From the NCBI RefSeq assembly GCF_042427585.1, contig NZ_JBHMFC010000022.1:39804-103803 (forward strand): 64,000 nt of DNA, given 5' to 3'. Positions 54,697 through 62,366 of the stretch are shown here, piece after piece; within the stretch, counting starts at the first letter, position 1, and the number at the start of each line of letters is the position of its first letter. The DNA is from Pseudalgibacter ostreae. GTDB taxonomy: Bacteria > Bacteroidota > Bacteroidia > Flavobacteriales > Flavobacteriaceae. A program made the translations under genes and the position numbers. The notes beneath the pieces are model-generated. The model was not told where the DNA came from. It was given only the letters and a program-made list of their open reading frames with translations, and ran no database searches.

Positions 54697-56223
54697 ATGG
54701 CCATTATAGGTAACATAATTAAAGGCGTTATTCAGCTAAAGGATGCGCTTTCTTCTGAAATCAATCATATAGAGGCACAGGAAAAAATGCTTAAAGCGTT
54801 GTTAACTCAAGCAAAGGACACGCAGTTTGGTAAGCATTATCAATTTGAAGCTATTTTAGCATCTGAAAATATTAAAAAAGCCTTTGCCGATACGGTACCC
54901 TATTTTGATTACAATAAAATAAGTACAGAATGGTGGCATAAAGTTGTAGATGGTGAAGCAGATATTACTTGGCCAGGAAAACCGTCTTATTTCGCATTGA
55001 GTTCTGGTACTACAGGAAAAAGCAGTAAACGCATTCCCGTAACAGATGCTATGATAGAAGCGATTCGACAATCGGGAATTAAGCAGGTTTTTGCTTTAAA
55101 TAACTTCGACTTACCGGCCGATTTTTTTGAGAAAGAAATTATGATGTTGGGCAGTTCTACCGATTTAGAAAAACACCACGAATTTATGGAAGGAGAAATT
55201 AGTGGTATAAGTGCCCATAACATTCCTTTTTGGTTTAAGGGCTATTATAAGCCTGGTGAAGATATAGCTAAAATAGACGATTGGGACGCGAGAGTGCAAC
55301 AAATTGCAGAACGTGCCGAATCGTGGGATATTGGAGCGTTAAGTGGTATCCCATCTTGGATTGAACTGATGCTTCAAAGCGTAATCTCTCATCACAATTT
55401 AAATACCATCCATGACATTTGGCCTAACTTACAAGTATATACTTCTGGTGGTGTGGCTTTCAGTCCTTATGAAAAAAGTTTTAATGCTTTAATGGGAAAG
55501 CCTGTTACTGTTATTGATACATATTTAGCCTCAGAAGGATATATTGCCACTCAAATACGTCCAGAAACAGATGCCATGCAACTAAACACTGAAAACGGGA
55601 TTTACTTTGAGTTTGTGCCTTTTAAACCAGAGTATATTAAAAATGATGGTTCTTTAGATCAAGCGGCGCCTATTGTAACTTTAGATCAGGTTGAGTTAAA
55701 TCAAGATTATGTTCTGCTTATTAGTACAGTAAGTGGTGCGTGGCGTTATGTAATTGGAGATACTATCGAATTTACAGATGTGAATAAGGCAGAAATTAAA
55801 ATTACTGGACGCACCAAATTTTTCTTAAATACCGTAGGCTCGCAGTTATCGGTCAATAAAATGGACGATGCGATGCAGCATTTAGAAGAAAAATTTTCGA
55901 CAAAAATTCCAGAATATACCATTTGTGCCAAACGCGCAGAAGATGGCGAATTTTATCACTTTTGGTATATAGGTTCTAAAAACTTAACATTAGGCCATAT
56001 GGAAGTGGCAGAGGCTTTAGATGCCTATTTGAAAACAGCCAATAAAAATTATAAAGTAGCCCGAAGTAAGGCATTAAAAGGCGTAAAAGTAAAGCTTATC
56101 GCTCCTGAGAAATTTCACGACTGGAGCGAGAGTAATAAGAAAAAAGGCGGACAGGTAAAAATGGAACGTGTGATGAACGAGGAACGCTTTAAAATTTGGG
56201 AAACTTTTATCGAAAAACCCTAA
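54697..56223 (+). CDS. GH3-type (auxin-responsive-like) acyl-adenylating enzyme
   Basis: 508 residues. Adenylate-forming superfamily: ATP-binding SSGTTGKSSKRIPVT (about 107-121), YTSGGVAFSPYE, the YLASEGYIATQ core, and GRTKFFLNTVGSQLS near residue 370. Plant GH3 enzymes conjugate amino acids to acyl hormones; bacterial homologues in Bacteroidota have no settled substrate. It ends with a 4 bp overlap with the convergent gene at 56220. No amino-acid metabolism partner is adjacent. Confidence 0.88.
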   Translation: MAIIGNIIKGVIQLKDALSSEINHIEAQEKMLKALLTQAKDTQFGKHYQFEAILASENIKKAFADTVPYFDYNKISTEWWHKVVDGEADITWPGKPSYFALSSGTTGKSSKRIPVTDAMIEAIRQSGIKQVFALNNFDLPADFFEKEIMMLGSSTDLEKHHEFMEGEISGISAHNIPFWFKGYYKPGEDIAKIDDWDARVQQIAERAESWDIGALSGIPSWIELMLQSVISHHNLNTIHDIWPNLQVYTSGGVAFSPYEKSFNALMGKPVTVIDTYLASEGYIATQIRPETDAMQLNTENGIYFEFVPFKPEYIKNDGSLDQAAPIVTLDQVELNQDYVLLISTVSGAWRYVIGDTIEFTDVNKAEIKITGRTKFFLNTVGSQLSVNKMDDAMQHLEEKFSTKIPEYTICAKRAEDGEFYHFWYIGSKNLTLGHMEVAEALDAYLKTANKNYKVARSKALKGVKVKLIAPEKFHDWSESNKKKGGQVKMERVMNEERFKIWETFIEKP

Positions 56224-56828
56224 TCCGCTTTGAGGTCTTCATTACGTTTATTAACCAAATCCATAATTTCTTCTGGAGATAAATAATATTTTATAATACG
56301 CTCTTTATACGATAATGTAATATCAGCGTGATTTAAAATAAAGTTTTTAGTTTCAAGAATATAGGTTTCCATACCATGATTTACAGCATAGGTATCTGCG
56401 GCACGTTCTGCCTCAACAATATGGTTTTCAGAAAACAAATATTTTAAACCAAACCATATTAAATTCAGGGTACTTCTATTTTGATAATCCATAATATGTC
56501 CCAACTCATGGCCAATCCATCCTATTAAAACATCTGGTTGAATATGCGTTGTTAAAAATTTCTTATCCGCTATTTTAAAAACTTCACTAATTAAAATTAC
56601 ATATTTTCTGTTTTTTTTACTTCTAAAAAAACTACCGAACTTTGGTTGGGCCTGCATGGTCGATTTTTTTATGTTTTTTTTGAACTTGAATTCTATATAC
56701 GTGTCTTTTAAAGAAGGATAATAGGACAATGCTTTTTCTGTTTCTTCTTTAATTATTTCAGGAATTATATGTTGTGCCGTCATAGTATAGCTTATCAGAA
56801 CAAATATAAGATATGGAATTTTAAACAT
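56220..56828 (-). CDS. Secreted HExxH metalloprotease-like protein
   Basis: 202 residues. N-terminal signal peptide (about 1-18). A zinc-binding HExxH motif is present in IGHELGHIMDYQ (about residues 106-117) and a possible third ligand in the later VEAERAADTYAVNHG helix (ExxxD/AD type), the pattern of gluzincins such as M48 peptidases. It is short for a family member. No membrane helix beyond the signal is apparent. Predicted periplasmic or exported; substrate unknown. Confidence 0.75.
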   Translation of the reverse strand: MFKIPYLIFVLISYTMTAQHIIPEIIKEETEKALSYYPSLKDTYIEFKFKKNIKKSTMQAQPKFGSFFRSKKNRKYVILISEVFKIADKKFLTTHIQPDVLIGWIGHELGHIMDYQNRSTLNLIWFGLKYLFSENHIVEAERAADTYAVNHGMETYILETKNFILNHADITLSYKERIIKYYLSPEEIMDLVNKRNEDLKAD

Positions 56829-57012
56829 ACTAAATGGTTTTAATTTAAAATCGGAATTACGCTTTTGAGTTAATTATAATTTTTTGAAAGCTAAAACATG
56901 GGGGTATCATTAATTAATTTCAAAATTAATAATCAAAAAACAAGAAACCATGTATCGTCCAAAGATTTATTTTAAAATTGAATATAAAGTTAGTAAGCTA
57001 AACGTTTAGGTG

Positions 57013-58212
57013 ATGGATATACGTTCAAATAAACCATTTTGGCTTGTTAAAAATGCCTTAGCAGAAAGTTATTCTGCTTTAAGAGTATCGTTAGATACCG
57101 ATGTTTTAATAATTGGAGGAGGAATAACAGGCGCATTAATGGGCTATCAAATGTTGAAAGAGGGAAGACAAACTATTTTAATCGATAAACGCGATGTTTG
57201 CCACGGTAGTACTGCGGCCAGTACCTCTATGTTGCAATATGAAATAGATGTTCCGTTACATCTTTTAATTGAAAAACGTGGTCTTACATGTGCTGTGTCC
57301 AGTTATCAAAACTGCGAGAAGGCAATCGATAAGTTAAAGAAAATAAGTACTGAAATCAAATCAAATTGTCAGTTTAACAATAAAAAAAGCATTTATTTCT
57401 GTACTTCTAAAAAAGATAAAGATTTTTTATTAAAAGAATATAACATTAGAAAAGCGCATGGTTTTAAAGTAGCATGGTTGGATTCCAAAAGTTTAAATAT
57501 TTTAGGGCTAAAGGCCTATGCAGCTATTGAGTCTTCCTCTGGAGCCGTTATGGATGCTTATAAATTTGCACAAGATCTTTTGGCATTTTCTTCAGAAAAA
57601 GGGTTGCAGGTTTTTGATCGTACTAGTGCCGACCATATCGAGTTCAATAAAGAGAATATCAAAGTTACGACCAATCATGGCACTGTTATTCATGCTAAGC
57701 ATATTATTAATTGTACGGGATATGAAAGTACCGAACGGCTAAAAGAAACTGTTGTAGACTTAAAAAGCACGTATGCCTTGGCATCCGAAGCTTTTGCGGA
57801 ATTACCAAAACCCTTTAAAAACCACATTTACTGGAACACGTCCTCTCCATACCATTATTTTAGATCTACAGCAGATGGACGGATTATTATGGGAGGTGGT
57901 GATGAAGATTTTAAAAATGCCAAAAAAAGAGATGCTTTGCTTCCTAAAAAAGAAAAGCAACTTGTTAAAGCATTTGCATCATACTTTCCAGACATTCCTT
58001 TTCATTTGGATTATTCTTGGGCAGGTACTTTTGGCGAAACCAAGGACGGCTTACCCTATATGGGCCGTCCCGATTTGGATAAAAACGAACATTATATTTT
58101 AGGATTCGGAGGTAACGGTATTACCTACAGTGTTATGGGAATGGATGCTATTGCAAGTAGTCTAGAGAATAAACCACATCCTTATTTAGAGTATTATAAA
58201 TTTAAAAGATAG
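57013..58212 (+). CDS. FAD-dependent oxidoreductase (DAO family)
   Basis: 399 residues from the ATG at 57013, just after an in-frame GTG. The dinucleotide fold reads DVLIIGGGITGALMGYQML (about 30-48), followed by the DAO signature CHGSTAASTSMLQYEID and a C-terminal FAD-binding SWAGTFGETKDGLPYMGRP and GFGGNGITYSVMG. No Rieske domain follows, unlike some relatives. It would oxidise an amine such as glycine or a D-amino acid, or a hydroxy acid. Forms a short run with the SemiSWEET gene 38 bp downstream. Confidence 0.88.
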   Translation: MDIRSNKPFWLVKNALAESYSALRVSLDTDVLIIGGGITGALMGYQMLKEGRQTILIDKRDVCHGSTAASTSMLQYEIDVPLHLLIEKRGLTCAVSSYQNCEKAIDKLKKISTEIKSNCQFNNKKSIYFCTSKKDKDFLLKEYNIRKAHGFKVAWLDSKSLNILGLKAYAAIESSSGAVMDAYKFAQDLLAFSSEKGLQVFDRTSADHIEFNKENIKVTTNHGTVIHAKHIINCTGYESTERLKETVVDLKSTYALASEAFAELPKPFKNHIYWNTSSPYHYFRSTADGRIIMGGGDEDFKNAKKRDALLPKKEKQLVKAFASYFPDIPFHLDYSWAGTFGETKDGLPYMGRPDLDKNEHYILGFGGNGITYSVMGMDAIASSLENKPHPYLEYYKFKR

Positions 58213-58250
58213 TAACTGTTTGCATTATAAACACCTATAATCATGATAAT

Positions 58251-58520
58251 ATGGCACTAGTGGATACCATTGGAGTTTTAGCCGGTATATTTACAACTGT
58301 AGCGGTATTGCCCCAAATTATTAAGGCTTTAAAAACTAAAAAAGTAGCAGATGTTAGTCCGTTTATGTTTTTAATTTTGTGTTTGGGTGTGGGGCTTTGG
58401 ACGGTTTATGGTGTTCTTAAAAAGGATTGGCCTATTATTATCACGAATGGTATATCCTTTATTTTTAATGGGGTAATGCTTTATATATGCATAACATCTC
58501 AACATAATCAGGAAAAGTAA
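58251..58520 (+). CDS. SemiSWEET sugar transporter
   Basis: 89 residues: one three-helix bundle (helices near 8-28, 38-58 and 63-82) with the PQ-loop motif VLPQIIKALKTKKVADVSP (about 19-37) and the WTVYGVLKKDWPIIITNG segment. SemiSWEETs dimerise to form a sugar pore in the inner membrane. Substrate not known. It follows the oxidoreductase by 38 bp. This is the last gene of the ordinary chromosome before the cassette region. Confidence 0.9.
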   Translation: MALVDTIGVLAGIFTTVAVLPQIIKALKTKKVADVSPFMFLILCLGVGLWTVYGVLKKDWPIIITNGISFIFNGVMLYICITSQHNQEK

Positions 58521-58812
58521 TTTCAAAATACTGTAAAAAGCTTAACCGATAAAAAATACATTACTTAATGATTATTAAAGTAGCGAGTACTGTTGTTAAA
58601 TTGTTTTTTATATATTTAAAAGCTATCGCGCTTACTTTGCTTCTAAGCGCTTATTTTTATTGCATATCCTTTTGGTGTATGTTTTGCTTATAACGTAATT
58701 AATTAGGCTTTACAAAACATTCGTTTGTTCTGAGTTGAATAAACACTTAGATTCCTATCGATTTGTGTAGGATAATATGGTTAAAAAGAATAAGTTTGAT
58801 GTGAATATAAAA
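58521..58812. other. Chromosomal spacer before the cassette region
   Basis: About 290 bp with a 41-codon hydrophobic open frame at 58568-58693 (begins MIIKVASTVVKLFF), which I consider unlikely to be a gene but cannot rule out. No terminator or promoter was seen. Confidence 0.3.
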
Positions 58813-58870
58813 TATAGACGCAATTGAGGTATAGGCGCAATTGGTTGCGTTTATAGAAGTGTTGGCATTA
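58813..58870. repeat. Upstream boundary element of the cassette array (attachment-like)
   Basis: Inverted repeat TATAGACGCAA (58813-58823) / TTGCGTTTATA (58845-58855), one mismatch, followed by GTTGGCATTA (58861-58870). The latter's reverse, TAATGCCAA, begins the next repeat element at 60691. This fits the 5' end of a cassette that starts at GTT and ends in a matching R''-like sequence. It may be the insertion site or the last part of a preceding cassette's repeat. Confidence 0.5.
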
Positions 58871-58901
58871 ATATCAATCAAACTGATAACTTATAACAAA
58901 T

Positions 58902-60686
58902 ATGATTCAATCACCAAGAGGAATGACGATAATGGAAGCATATGAATTACATCGTAAAAATATGCTTTTAGTAAATAGAAGGTACCAAAGAAAATTAGTT
59001 TGGACAATAAGCGAAAAACAAAAACTAATTGATTCAATACTCTCTAAATATCCAGTGCCATTAATTTTATTAGCTTCAATTGAAGATGGTAAATTTGAGA
59101 TAATAGATGGAATGCAACGGCTTAATGCTTTTTTTGGTTTCATCGAAAATCAATTTCCAATAATTAGGAATGACAAAGAAGTGTTTTTTAATGTAAAAGA
59201 CTACACATTTGCTCAATCACAAGCCGATAAATTAGTTTTCAAGAGTAATACTACGGGAGAATTTATTACGCAAGATGAAGTTTCATCATTTATTTCTTAC
59301 CCCTTTCCTGCAACAATTTTTAAATCCAATAGTTATGAAGATATTAATGAGACATTTCGCCGCATTAATGCAAGTGGTAGGCATTTATCTCCGCAGGAAG
59401 TTCGGCAAGCTGGTAATACCACGAAATTCTCATCTTTAGTTAGGACTTTAGCCTCTGAAATACGAGGAGATGCATCGAAAGATATTTTACTGTTATCAGA
59501 AATGCCAGAAATTAGTATTGATTCCAAACAATCTTCAGTTGGCTATGGTATTTCAGCTGAAAATACATTTTGGTGCAAACACGGAGTTTTAAGAGTTTCT
59601 GACCTTCGAGAGAGCGAGGATGAACAATTTATTGCAGACCTACTATTATCAATTTTACTTGGAACTCCATTTCCTGCAAACAAGAAAGAATTTGACAATT
59701 ATTACGGAATTGGCGAAAAAGATAAATCTAATGAAATTGAACTAAAATTAAATGCAATCGGATTTGACAATATCAGTAAAGATATTAAGTTGGTAATTTC
59801 AGAATTGTTAAATTTTGCCGACCATCAAATTGGAGGTGCTCGACTTAAAAATTTACTTAACCCCTCGGCTGGTAGTAATCCTGTTAAGGAAGCCTTTTAT
59901 ACGCTTTTTATGTCTTTTTATGATTTAATGATTAATCAAAATATGAATCCCTTTGATTACCCTAACATTAAAAAAGCAATAGACAATTTGCACAAAAAAC
60001 TGCCAAAAGGCAAAGGTAATTATACATCAAGTTCTGGAAGGCAAGAGAATATAAAAATTTGTAAGGCATTAATTATAGATTATTTCAAAAAATCTGCAAC
60101 AACCTTTCGTAGCGCTTCGACTTATACCGTGGATTTTCAAGTCTACTTAATGCGTTCAAAAGTTGAAAGTGCTGTATATGACTTTAAACAAGGACTTTAT
60201 TCTCTGAATCCTAAAGGAAGGAAATTCGAAGAATCAGTATTTGAAAACAAAATTCTAAAAAATATTGCAGCCCTTGCAAATTTAGGTAAGGAAAAAACAG
60301 GCTATTTATTTATTGGAGTCACAGATGAAGAATCTGATACGTTGCAAGTAGAAAAACTGGATGGATTAAAGAATGTTCCGAGATACAATGGTTTTGGAGT
60401 AGTTGGATTAGAAAGAGAGGCAAAATTAAAAGGAGTAAGTTTAGATGATTATATAACATTTATAACAAAGAAAATTTCAGATAGCACGCTGCCTAATGAT
60501 TTGAAAACGCGAATATCCAAGTCAATTACGCCTATAACTTATCACGGAATGACGATTTTAATGATAGAGGTTAGAGCTAGTTCTGAACCAGTTTACTATA
60601 ATGATAATTTATATCATCGAGACGGAGCAAATTGCATAGAAGTCAAAGGAGCAAAACAAGCCGAAATATTCAAACTATTCCAGTAA
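58902..60686 (+). CDS. DUF262 (GmrSD-N-like) fused to AlbA_2 (Schlafen-type) domain, probable defence protein
   Basis: 594 residues. The N-terminal third is DUF262, a ParB-like nuclease/NTPase fold found in GmrSD, SspE and BrxU: RYQRKLVWTISEKQKLIDSI, then the conserved DGMQR (69-73). A helical middle part follows (about 200-430). The C-terminal 150 residues fit the AlbA_2/Schlafen ATP- or RNA-binding domain: FEESVFENKILKNIAALAN, GYLFIGVTDEES and YHRDGANCIEVKGA. The DUF1524 HNH nuclease of classic GmrSD and SspE is absent. Family knowledge points to nucleic-acid sensing or modification-dependent restriction; the combination seen here is my inference of an anti-phage role. First gene of the cassette array, with no promoter box seen. 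Confidence 0.75.
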   Translation: MIQSPRGMTIMEAYELHRKNMLLVNRRYQRKLVWTISEKQKLIDSILSKYPVPLILLASIEDGKFEIIDGMQRLNAFFGFIENQFPIIRNDKEVFFNVKDYTFAQSQADKLVFKSNTTGEFITQDEVSSFISYPFPATIFKSNSYEDINETFRRINASGRHLSPQEVRQAGNTTKFSSLVRTLASEIRGDASKDILLLSEMPEISIDSKQSSVGYGISAENTFWCKHGVLRVSDLRESEDEQFIADLLLSILLGTPFPANKKEFDNYYGIGEKDKSNEIELKLNAIGFDNISKDIKLVISELLNFADHQIGGARLKNLLNPSAGSNPVKEAFYTLFMSFYDLMINQNMNPFDYPNIKKAIDNLHKKLPKGKGNYTSSSGRQENIKICKALIIDYFKKSATTFRSASTYTVDFQVYLMRSKVESAVYDFKQGLYSLNPKGRKFEESVFENKILKNIAALANLGKEKTGYLFIGVTDEESDTLQVEKLDGLKNVPRYNGFGVVGLEREAKLKGVSLDDYITFITKKISDSTLPNDLKTRISKSITPITYHGMTILMIEVRASSEPVYYNDNLYHRDGANCIEVKGAKQAEIFKLFQ

Positions 60687-60690
60687 ATAC

Positions 60691-60829
60691 TAATGCCAAT
60701 AACGTGTATAATTAATTGCTTTGGCATGTGCTTATTTGGAAAATTCCTTCGGAATTTTCTCGCGTTCGTTTTTGTTTAGTAAATTAGTTGCTTAAAACAC
60801 GCAACAAACCATATACAACAACGTTAGCG
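60691..60829. repeat. attC-like imperfect inverted repeat between cassettes 1 and 2
   Basis: Outer arms AACGTGTATAATTAATTGC (60701-60719) and, inverted with gaps, the segment 60801-60825, ending in AACGTT at 60821-60825+. A perfect internal hairpin GAAAATTCC / GGAATTTTC sits at 60739-60759. The element begins with TAATGCCAA (complement of the start of cassette 1) and ends at G|TTAGCG (60823), which starts cassette 2. Architecture and position resemble integron attC sites, though the consensus RYYYAAC/GTTRRRY is only partly met. Confidence 0.65.
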
Positions 60830-60854
60830 GAAACCACAGAAAAAATCGTAGAAA

Positions 60855-61604
60855 ATGACAACTTCAGAATTAGAATTGAAAAATAAAATCATAACCGAAT
60901 TAGAAATTGCTGAAAAAATTTTTAATGACGTTAGAGATGAAATGTTTGAAAAATCTGTGGTCTTTTCAAGAATTGATGAAAGTGTAAAACCATCAAAAAT
61001 TCCAGGTTTCAAACTTATTAAAAAAGGAATTGGAGAAGTTGGAGAATTTATTGCTTTTGTTGTCGACATAAGAGATTCAACAAAACATTTGACCGAAAGC
61101 ATAAGTGCAAAAACTGCTAAAGTTTCGCAATTAGAAAGAGTGTATTATGAAACTACTGCTTTAAACACTTGTGGTATTGAAATAATTAACAAATATAATG
61201 GTGGAATTACAGAATTTCTAGGTGATGGTTTTTTAGCACTTTTCAGAGCCGAGAAAAACATAGATGTTCATAAAGCGCATAATGCAGCAAAAGATTTATT
61301 AAAATATATTGAATTAATCATTAATCCAATATTGAATGAAAGATATAATTTACCAGCATTAAAAATTGGAATTGGTTTAGCTTACAGTAAAACTATTGTA
61401 ACTTTAATTGGTAACAATGATGATTTACATCCAAAAGCAATTGGAGAATGCGTATATAGAGCTACAAAATTATCAAATGGATATAATGAAATTCGTTTAG
61501 ATGAAAGATTAAAAATGTTTTGGCCAAAAAGTGATGATGGCAAGCTAAAATTTAACGAAATAACTTTAAGAGATTTGCACTTTAAAGGATATAAAATCGG
61601 ATAA
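60855..61604 (+). CDS. Pycsar-type pyrimidine nucleotide cyclase
   Basis: 249 residues, one class III adenylate/guanylate-cyclase-like domain after an N-terminal helical segment (1-60). The two metal-binding Asp residues are D71 (FVVDIRDST) and D124 (FLGDGFLALF). The position that is Lys in adenylate cyclases, four before the second Asp, is Glu (E120). The usual Asn/Arg pair in VN.A.RL reads VYRATKLS. Purine selection is therefore unlikely. With the membrane effector gene starting 2 bp downstream, this matches the published Pycsar arrangement, in which phage infection triggers cCMP or cUMP synthesis. Which pyrimidine is made cannot be read from sequence. Lies in the second cassette. Confidence 0.78.
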   Translation: MTTSELELKNKIITELEIAEKIFNDVRDEMFEKSVVFSRIDESVKPSKIPGFKLIKKGIGEVGEFIAFVVDIRDSTKHLTESISAKTAKVSQLERVYYETTALNTCGIEIINKYNGGITEFLGDGFLALFRAEKNIDVHKAHNAAKDLLKYIELIINPILNERYNLPALKIGIGLAYSKTIVTLIGNNDDLHPKAIGECVYRATKLSNGYNEIRLDERLKMFWPKSDDGKLKFNEITLRDLHFKGYKIG

Positions 61605-61606
61605 CT

Positions 61607-62233
61607 ATGGAAAATGAAAACAAATTACTTTCAATCCAATTTCTAATTTCTGAATGTCAAGAAACAATAAAATATATTGAAACTAAAGCGACAATTTCTA
61701 TAACAGTTATTGCAGGTTTTATTGTAGCTATTTTTGAAAAAATAGACATAATAATTACAAATTTTAATAAGTATGATACAACAACAATTATATTATTATC
61801 AATACTTGGTATATTAATAATAATTTCAGTATCTGTCTTAGTTTCAATAATAAATCCAATTCAAAATCCTTCAAAATCAATTCAAGAAGTTGATGAAGAA
61901 GTTGAAATGATAAAAATTTATTTCCCTAAAAACAAATATGGAAACAAAATACTTTCAATATTTAAAATAAACAATGAAAAAGATAGTCTAAATTATTCAT
62001 TTTCGAAATTTATTAAAACTCTAAAATCAGATGAAAAAACAATTATTAACTCATTTTCATTTGAACTTTTTAAGCTATCTTTTATAAGAAACATTAAAAA
62101 AGACAGATTAGCATTTTTAATTAAAATTATTATTGTCACAAGTATTATTTTTTTTGCAACATATACTAAATTGACAAAGAGCAATGAAATTATTAAACAA
62201 CAAAATGAAAATGTAAAAGTGGCTATCCGCTAA
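61607..62233 (+). CDS. Pycsar-type transmembrane effector (DUF5706-like)
   Basis: 208 residues. Membrane helices at about 28-43, 58-81 and 171-188, with a charged cytosolic segment between the second and third. The ETKATISITVIAGFIV stretch of the first helix fits the DUF5706/PycTM pattern (D/E-x-K-A followed by a hydrophobic run). Family knowledge: such effectors bind the cyclic pyrimidine and disrupt the inner membrane, killing the infected cell. It starts 2 bp after the cyclase stop codon, so the two are translationally coupled. Its stop codon TAA (62231-62233) falls inside the CGCTAAC repeat core. Confidence 0.72.
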   Translation: MENENKLLSIQFLISECQETIKYIETKATISITVIAGFIVAIFEKIDIIITNFNKYDTTTIILLSILGILIIISVSVLVSIINPIQNPSKSIQEVDEEVEMIKIYFPKNKYGNKILSIFKINNEKDSLNYSFSKFIKTLKSDEKTIINSFSFELFKLSFIRNIKKDRLAFLIKIIIVTSIIFFATYTKLTKSNEIIKQQNENVKVAIR

Positions 62234-62359
62234 CAGCCGTTTGGCAAGATTGCGAATTTTGTGGTTTATTCACGTTTACGTCTCGCAAGAAATTTTATCT
62301 TTAACAGAAAATATACGGTTACGATGTTCGCAACCTCGCCAAGCGACCTAACGTTGTAC
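62226..62359. repeat. attC-like imperfect inverted repeat ending cassette 2
   Basis: Starts TCCGCTAAC (62226-62234), the exact complement of GTTAGCGGA at the start of cassette 2 (60823-60831). Inner arms GCCGTTTGGCAAGATTGCGAA (62236-62256 in part) and its near-complement 62327-62342 to 62347 agree in 17 of about 21 positions, and every difference is a transition. It ends with AACGTTGTACC (62351-62361), where GTT would begin cassette 3. The shared AACGTT end and the paired outer repeats are as in the element at 60691. Confidence 0.65.
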
Positions 62360-62366
62360 CCAATTT

